Positions 59,643-64,000 of a stretch of 64,000 nt of DNA are shown in pieces. Made by a program: the position numbers and the translations under genes. The DNA comes from an uncultured Bacteroidales bacterium (GTDB lineage Bacteria; Bacteroidota; Bacteroidia; Bacteroidales; UBA932). Location of the stretch: assembly GCA_947588835.1 (NCBI GenBank), contig CANPZS010000002.1, positions 1 to 64,000 of the forward strand, written 5' to 3'. Under the pieces are notes generated by a model. The model saw nothing but the letters and a program-made list of their open reading frames with translations. It ran no database searches and was not told the origin of the DNA. Numbering within the stretch: position 1 is the first letter of the stretch; every line of letters starts with the position of its first letter.

Positions 59643-59679
59643 AAGAAACCGGCCTGCGAGGACCGGCTTCTTCTTTTTT
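59643..59679 (+). terminator. Terminator after tRNA-Arg, shared with the convergent integrase
   Basis: AAGAAaCCGG...CCGGcTTCTTCTTTTTT; the arms also give a T-rich 3' end on the minus strand. Confidence 0.75.
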
Positions 59680-59697
59680 ATAGCCTGACGGACATCC

Positions 59698-60624
59698 CTA
59701 TCTGAAAAACTTGCTCATCTGCTCCACGCATTTTTTCTTCTGCTCCATGTTGGGATGGACATAAAGATTCAGAGTGGTGCTTATGTCCGAATGGCCGAGA
59801 AGGACGCTCACGGTCTTATAGTCGCAATGGCTCTCTATGCAGCGCGTCGCGAAACTGTGGCGCAGGCCGTGGAACTTGATCGGCGGCATTCCCAATTTTA
59901 TCATAAGGTTCTTGTAATAATTGCGGTACGTCCTCGGCTCCACGGGATGTTCGCCGTTGGTAAGGACGAAATACGAGCCGTTCACTACGCGTTTCAACGG
60001 CCGGATCATCTGCATCAGCTCTTTGGTCATGGGCACCTCCCGGATGGAATTCTTGGATTTGGGGGTATCTATCACCACTTCCGTGCGCCGGCAGGCATTG
60101 TCGAACAGGTATATGCGCTGTATGGTCTTGGAGACCCTTATGACCCCGCCGTCGACGTCAAGGTCGTTCCACGTAAGGGCGCACACCTCCCCTATCCGCA
60201 GACCCGAGCTCAGACAGATATAGATGCCGAAATTCATGCAGGTGAAATTGCTCTTAAGATAAGCCATCACCTTGCGCTGATCGGAAATATTCAGAGTCAC
60301 CACGTCATGCCTCTCCCTGTCGGTTGGAAAGCGCACGTCTATGGGGTGATATTCAAGCCACTTGTTCTTGACGCCGAAGCGCAGGATCATCTTCAGCACT
60401 ATAAGGATGTCCTTTACCGTCTTTTGCGACAATCCCTGCTCCAGCTTCCCAAGGACGAATTTCTGCACATCCTCCTCGGTGATGTCGGAGCTGTCCCCGA
60501 AAGCGTCAATCAAGTGTTTGTTGATCAACAGAGAGTAAGCGGCATACGTCGACCTCTTGACGTATTGCTTCTTGTCGTTCTGCCATAGAGCGACAAGTTC
60601 ATTAAATGTTTTCTTGTTGTCCAT
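59698..60624 (-). CDS. Tyrosine recombinase/site-specific integrase (intact catalytic domain)
   Basis: 308 aa; SSGLRIGEVCALTWNDLD, KFHGLRHSFATRC, VSVLLGHSDISTTLNLYVHP. Confidence 0.94.
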   Translation of the reverse strand: MDNKKTFNELVALWQNDKKQYVKRSTYAAYSLLINKHLIDAFGDSSDITEEDVQKFVLGKLEQGLSQKTVKDILIVLKMILRFGVKNKWLEYHPIDVRFPTDRERHDVVTLNISDQRKVMAYLKSNFTCMNFGIYICLSSGLRIGEVCALTWNDLDVDGGVIRVSKTIQRIYLFDNACRRTEVVIDTPKSKNSIREVPMTKELMQMIRPLKRVVNGSYFVLTNGEHPVEPRTYRNYYKNLMIKLGMPPIKFHGLRHSFATRCIESHCDYKTVSVLLGHSDISTTLNLYVHPNMEQKKKCVEQMSKFFR

Positions 60625-60671
60625 AATTATTTATCTTATATAGCGCGGACAACAAGAAAAACTGAACTCCG

Positions 60672-61661
60672 CTAAAGCACGGCCACGGCCATCAGCGCCC
60701 TGTATTGTCTGGCAAGTGCTTCCGCGAAGGAACCGTCAGTAAACGAATCAGTGATTGTCTCCGTGCCGGCCTTGATCGTCACGGAGTCCACTCCGGCCGT
60801 CAAGGCCTTGACTTGTTCGGCGTCCGGATAGCAATATACGGTATTTTCCTGTTCCCTTTCCTGCCTGAGGACGATGTCCGTGCCGTCCGGCAGGCCGAAT
60901 ATTATTTCGCTCCCGAGAGGAATCTCATAACGGTCTTCAGTGCCTATCATGAAATTAAGGTCGAAATCCTCCTTCCCCGTATTTTTGTAATAAAGATAAT
61001 TCAGAGCCACATTGTAAATGAAATGCTCGGCCCGGGCCACTATCGGACGGGACAGCACGGTGACGCTGCCTTTGTTGTCGGAGTAGCCGGATATGTCCTC
61101 CATGGCCACCTCGTCAGGAGGGAGAGGGGCGTCCGCAATAGCCTCCAGATGCCTTGAAACGACTTTGGAGAACTCGTCCCCGGAGAAGCTGACCTGGAAA
61201 TAATCGTCCGGCCCGAAGCCCGTCACGACGTCTATGGCGGTCGCTCCGGAAGCCATGTCCTTCACGTCCTGCTCCTCGAATATATATCGGGCCGGATTGC
61301 GGTAGACGCGTCCTTTGGCCGTCTCGAAGGAGCGGCGCTCACCGCCCTCCCCCATCTGTTCGCCGCGCACTATCCTGCCGCCGGACAGGGTGACGCCGAT
61401 TTTCACTCCCTTGGGAATGCTGCGGTACTGCGAGTCCTCGAAATCGAAATGCATCAGACATGCGGAACTGCCGTCCGGGAAAATCACCGATTCGAGCCTG
61501 AGCCAGAACGGATGCCCGCCGGCATCGACGAATTCCGGTTCCGTTGCTATGTGGGTAATGCCTTCATATTTATAGCTTGCGCGCAGCGTATAGTCCCGTG
61601 CGGCAAGGCAGGTACTTGCCAAAAGTGACAAAATTACCGGAAGAATGCGAAAATTTTTCAT
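60672..61661 (-). CDS. Exported hypothetical protein
   Basis: 329 aa with signal peptide MKNFRILPVILSLLASTCLAA; no family recognised. Confidence 0.7.
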   Translation of the reverse strand: MKNFRILPVILSLLASTCLAARDYTLRASYKYEGITHIATEPEFVDAGGHPFWLRLESVIFPDGSSACLMHFDFEDSQYRSIPKGVKIGVTLSGGRIVRGEQMGEGGERRSFETAKGRVYRNPARYIFEEQDVKDMASGATAIDVVTGFGPDDYFQVSFSGDEFSKVVSRHLEAIADAPLPPDEVAMEDISGYSDNKGSVTVLSRPIVARAEHFIYNVALNYLYYKNTGKEDFDLNFMIGTEDRYEIPLGSEIIFGLPDGTDIVLRQEREQENTVYCYPDAEQVKALTAGVDSVTIKAGTETITDSFTDGSFAEALARQYRALMAVAVL

Positions 61662-61681
61662 ATTTCATATTTTTCTATGCA

Positions 61682-61689
61682 CAAATATA
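61682..61689 (-). promoter_or_regulatory. Bacteroidetes -7 element (TATATTTG)
   Basis: Minus strand GTTATATTTGTGCATAG, about 20 nt before the start at 61661. Confidence 0.55.
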
Positions 61690-61746
61690 ACAAATCCCCG
61701 CCGAAAAATAATTATCTTTATCGTCTCAAATAAAACGTTTGAAAAC

Positions 61747-62169
61747 ATGTACCAATACAGGAAGTTCGGGAACAAATATGTCCTGAGCATCGAAAACCAC
61801 AATGAGATATCCGCCGCCCTCACGGCATTCTGCGAAGAAAGGCGCATCCACTCGGGAGCCGTGTACGGCATAGGGGCCGTGAACGAGGCCACGTTCCGTT
61901 TTCTCGACCCGGGCACCAAAAAATACGTAGACAAGACTTTCAACGGGCAGATGGAGATAACCTGCCTCACGGGCAACATCTCCGAAAAGGACGGAAAGGT
62001 ATATCTGCACATACACGTGACCGCAAGCCGGGAGGACTACGCCTGCATAGGGGGACATCTTCTCTGCGCCACCGTCAACGGGGCCTGCGAACTCGTGGTG
62101 GAACAGTTCGACGGCAGCGTCGGCAGACGTTTCGACGAGGAGACGGGGCTCAACCTGTACGAATTCTGA
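61747..62169 (+). CDS. DUF296/PPC-domain putative DNA-binding protein
   Basis: MYQYRKFGNKYVLSIENHNEISAALTAFCEERRIHSGAVYGIGAVNEATFRFLD. Start 61747 preferred to 61645. Confidence 0.88.
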   Translation: MYQYRKFGNKYVLSIENHNEISAALTAFCEERRIHSGAVYGIGAVNEATFRFLDPGTKKYVDKTFNGQMEITCLTGNISEKDGKVYLHIHVTASREDYACIGGHLLCATVNGACELVVEQFDGSVGRRFDEETGLNLYEF

Positions 62170-62182
62170 TAAAAAACGAGAT

Positions 62183-63568
62183 ATGACATTGACAATGACA
62201 ATCGAGCTGCTGATAGTCCTGGCAGCTCTTTACGTCGGTTCCCGCTACGGCAGCCTGGCGCTCGGCGCCATTTCCGGCATCGGCCTGGCGATCCTCGTGT
62301 TCGGCTTCGGGCTCAAGCCCGGAACGCCGCCCACCGACGTCATATACATCATCATCGCCGCCGTTACATGCGCAGGCACTCTCCAGGCCTCCGGAGGCAT
62401 GGACTGGATGATACAGATAGCCGAAAAGATGCTGCGGAAACATCCGGACCACATAACATTCCTCGCCCCTCTCGTCACCTTCTTCCTTACGGTGCTCGTG
62501 GGCACGGGACATGTGGTCTATACGATGATGCCCATAATATGCGACATCGCGCTGAAGAAAAACATTCGTCCCGAGCGGCCGTGCGGCGTGGCGTCCATAG
62601 CCTCCCAGGTGGGCATAACCTGCTCTCCGATAGCCGCGGCGGTGGTGGCCTTCGTCACCATTTCCAACGCCAACGGCTACATGGTCTCCATTCCGCAGGT
62701 GCTCATGGTGACCATCCCGGCCTGCCTGTGCGGCATAATCCTGGCATCGGCGGCCTCCTACAGGAGAGGCAAGGACCTCGACAAAGATCCCGCGTTCCTG
62801 AAAAGAAAAGCCGATCCCGAGATGAACAGATACATGTACGGCAGCTCGGCCACCACCCTCGGAAAAGCCATCTCCAAGGAAGCCAAGGCCTCGGTATTCA
62901 TTTTCCTCGGCGCCCTGCTCATCATAGTGGGATTCGCATTCTGCCAGATGATAACCGTCGAAAAGGACGGAGCGTCCGTCCCGCTCGCGACGGCGATGGG
63001 AATTCCCAAAATGAACGTGATAATTCAGATAATAATGCTCGCCGCCGCGGCCTGCAACATAATGTTCTGCAAGGCAAGCCCCAAGAAAGCCGTCGCCGGA
63101 GCCGTATGGCAGTCCGGCATGGTGGCCGTCGTGGCCATCTACGGCATCGCCTGGCTTGCGGACACCTATTTCGGCAACTACATGGACCAGATGAAGATGA
63201 TGCTGGAAGGCGTGGTGTCAAGATACCCCTGGTCGATAGCCTTCGTATTCTTCTTGGTATCCGTGCTCATCAATTCGCAGGGAGCAGTCGTAGTGGCCAT
63301 GCTTCCGCTCGCCTATGAGCTCGGGATATCCGGTCCGGTACTTCTCGGCGTGCTGCCGAGCGTATACGGATACTTCTTCATCCCCAACTATCCCTCCGAC
63401 ATCGCCACCGTCAATTTCGACCGTTCGGGCACCACGGTGATAGGCAAATATCTGCTCAACCACAGCTTCATGATGCCGGGCCTGATAAGCGTGGCGGCAA
63501 GCACCGTCATAGGCTACCTGATTACATGCGTACTGTTCCCGGGATTCTTCTCGGGATTCATACAGTAA
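62183..63568 (+). CDS. dcuB: Anaerobic C4-dicarboxylate transporter (DcuA/DcuB family)
   Basis: FLAPLVTFFLTVLVGTGHVVYTMMPIICDIALKKNIRPERP and SQVGITCSPIAAAVVAF. Confidence 0.9.
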   Translation: MTLTMTIELLIVLAALYVGSRYGSLALGAISGIGLAILVFGFGLKPGTPPTDVIYIIIAAVTCAGTLQASGGMDWMIQIAEKMLRKHPDHITFLAPLVTFFLTVLVGTGHVVYTMMPIICDIALKKNIRPERPCGVASIASQVGITCSPIAAAVVAFVTISNANGYMVSIPQVLMVTIPACLCGIILASAASYRRGKDLDKDPAFLKRKADPEMNRYMYGSSATTLGKAISKEAKASVFIFLGALLIIVGFAFCQMITVEKDGASVPLATAMGIPKMNVIIQIIMLAAAACNIMFCKASPKKAVAGAVWQSGMVAVVAIYGIAWLADTYFGNYMDQMKMMLEGVVSRYPWSIAFVFFLVSVLINSQGAVVVAMLPLAYELGISGPVLLGVLPSVYGYFFIPNYPSDIATVNFDRSGTTVIGKYLLNHSFMMPGLISVAASTVIGYLITCVLFPGFFSGFIQ

Positions 63569-63580
63569 TCAGGCGCCGTA

Positions 63581-64000
63581 TCAGAATTTATAGCGCAGCG
63601 AAAGCGCCGGCAGGAAGCCCCACAGTCCAGCACGATAGAAACTGCTTCCGCTGACGCCGAAAGAAGGCCTTATGTCCAATGAAATCTGCAGGGGGAACCA
63701 GAAGCTGTATTCTATGCCGGCCTGTCCCATTATGCCGAACGTGAAACTATTGGAGGTGACCCCGGTCACAAGGCCGGCGCCGGCGTAAATGGCCCAGTCT
63801 CCCGCATCGGTCCAATAAGGCTCGTAGAACACATGATTGTAGGTGGCGGACGCGACTACGCCGTTCCACACGGGAAATCCTATGGCGGCCTCAACGAAAT
63901 CGGGGCGGCTGTTTACAAAGTGCTCATAAGAGATTTCAGCGCCGAGCACACCGCCGCCGCTGAAACGGACACCCAAAGACCTGGGCTGGGCCGACGCCAT
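63581..64000 (-). CDS. Outer-membrane beta-barrel protein, partial (runs off the window)
   Basis: RSLGVRFSGGGVLGAEISYEHFV...SLDIRPSFGVSGSSFYRAGLWGFLPALSLRYKF: alternating aromatic strands and C-terminal Phe. Confidence 0.75.
   Translation of the reverse strand: MASAQPRSLGVRFSGGGVLGAEISYEHFVNSRPDFVEAAIGFPVWNGVVASATYNHVFYEPYWTDAGDWAIYAGAGLVTGVTSNSFTFGIMGQAGIEYSFWFPLQISLDIRPSFGVSGSSFYRAGLWGFLPALSLRYKF

Noticed and set aside
59755-60588. 277-aa plus-strand ORF opposite the integrase
   Set aside because: The minus-strand frame has all tyrosine-recombinase motifs; the plus ORF is a shadow.

Overview
This window is a gene-dense, fairly GC-rich chromosomal segment from a Bacteroidetes/Bacteroidales-type genome. 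Recurrent TAnnTTTG -7 promoter elements, the Bat aerotolerance operon, A/T-rich leaders without Shine-Dalgarno sequences and a Bacteroides-type integrase arm domain all support this. It is mostly core genome. The minus strand from 14.8 to 0.7 kb carries one long codirectional run: moxR, DUF58, hypothetical, batA, batB, batC, a batD-batE fusion, a metallophosphoesterase/PQQ-propeller protein, a GH2 beta-galactosidase and a lipoprotein-like nitroreductase, ending at a terminator. The plus strand from 14.8 to 28.9 kb carries truA, exbB/exbD/tonB, rluB, era, a topo IV/gyrase A subunit, aroK, recJ, lysS, a SpoU/TrmH methyltransferase, aroE and ssb. A tandem pair of MFS transporters (minus) and dxs (plus) follow. 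Next comes tRNA-Thr/Tyr/Gly/Thr-tuf-tRNA-Trp-secE-nusG-rplKAJL-rpoBC, then folD, cysS, xth, a flippase-like protein, a PfkB kinase, a DUF368 protein, a tripartite ABC exporter operon, tRNA-Arg with an adjacent tyrosine recombinase, a DUF296/PPC protein, a DcuB-type transporter and a partial outer-membrane protein. I found no CRISPR array, toxin-antitoxin system, defence island or clear novel system. The best leads are the extended Bat run with its BatD-BatE fusion and embedded signal peptide, near-leaderless promoter geometry at truA and recJ, a perfect hairpin plus T-tract between rplL and rpoB, and two recombinase loci (one truncated, one intact next to tRNA-Arg).
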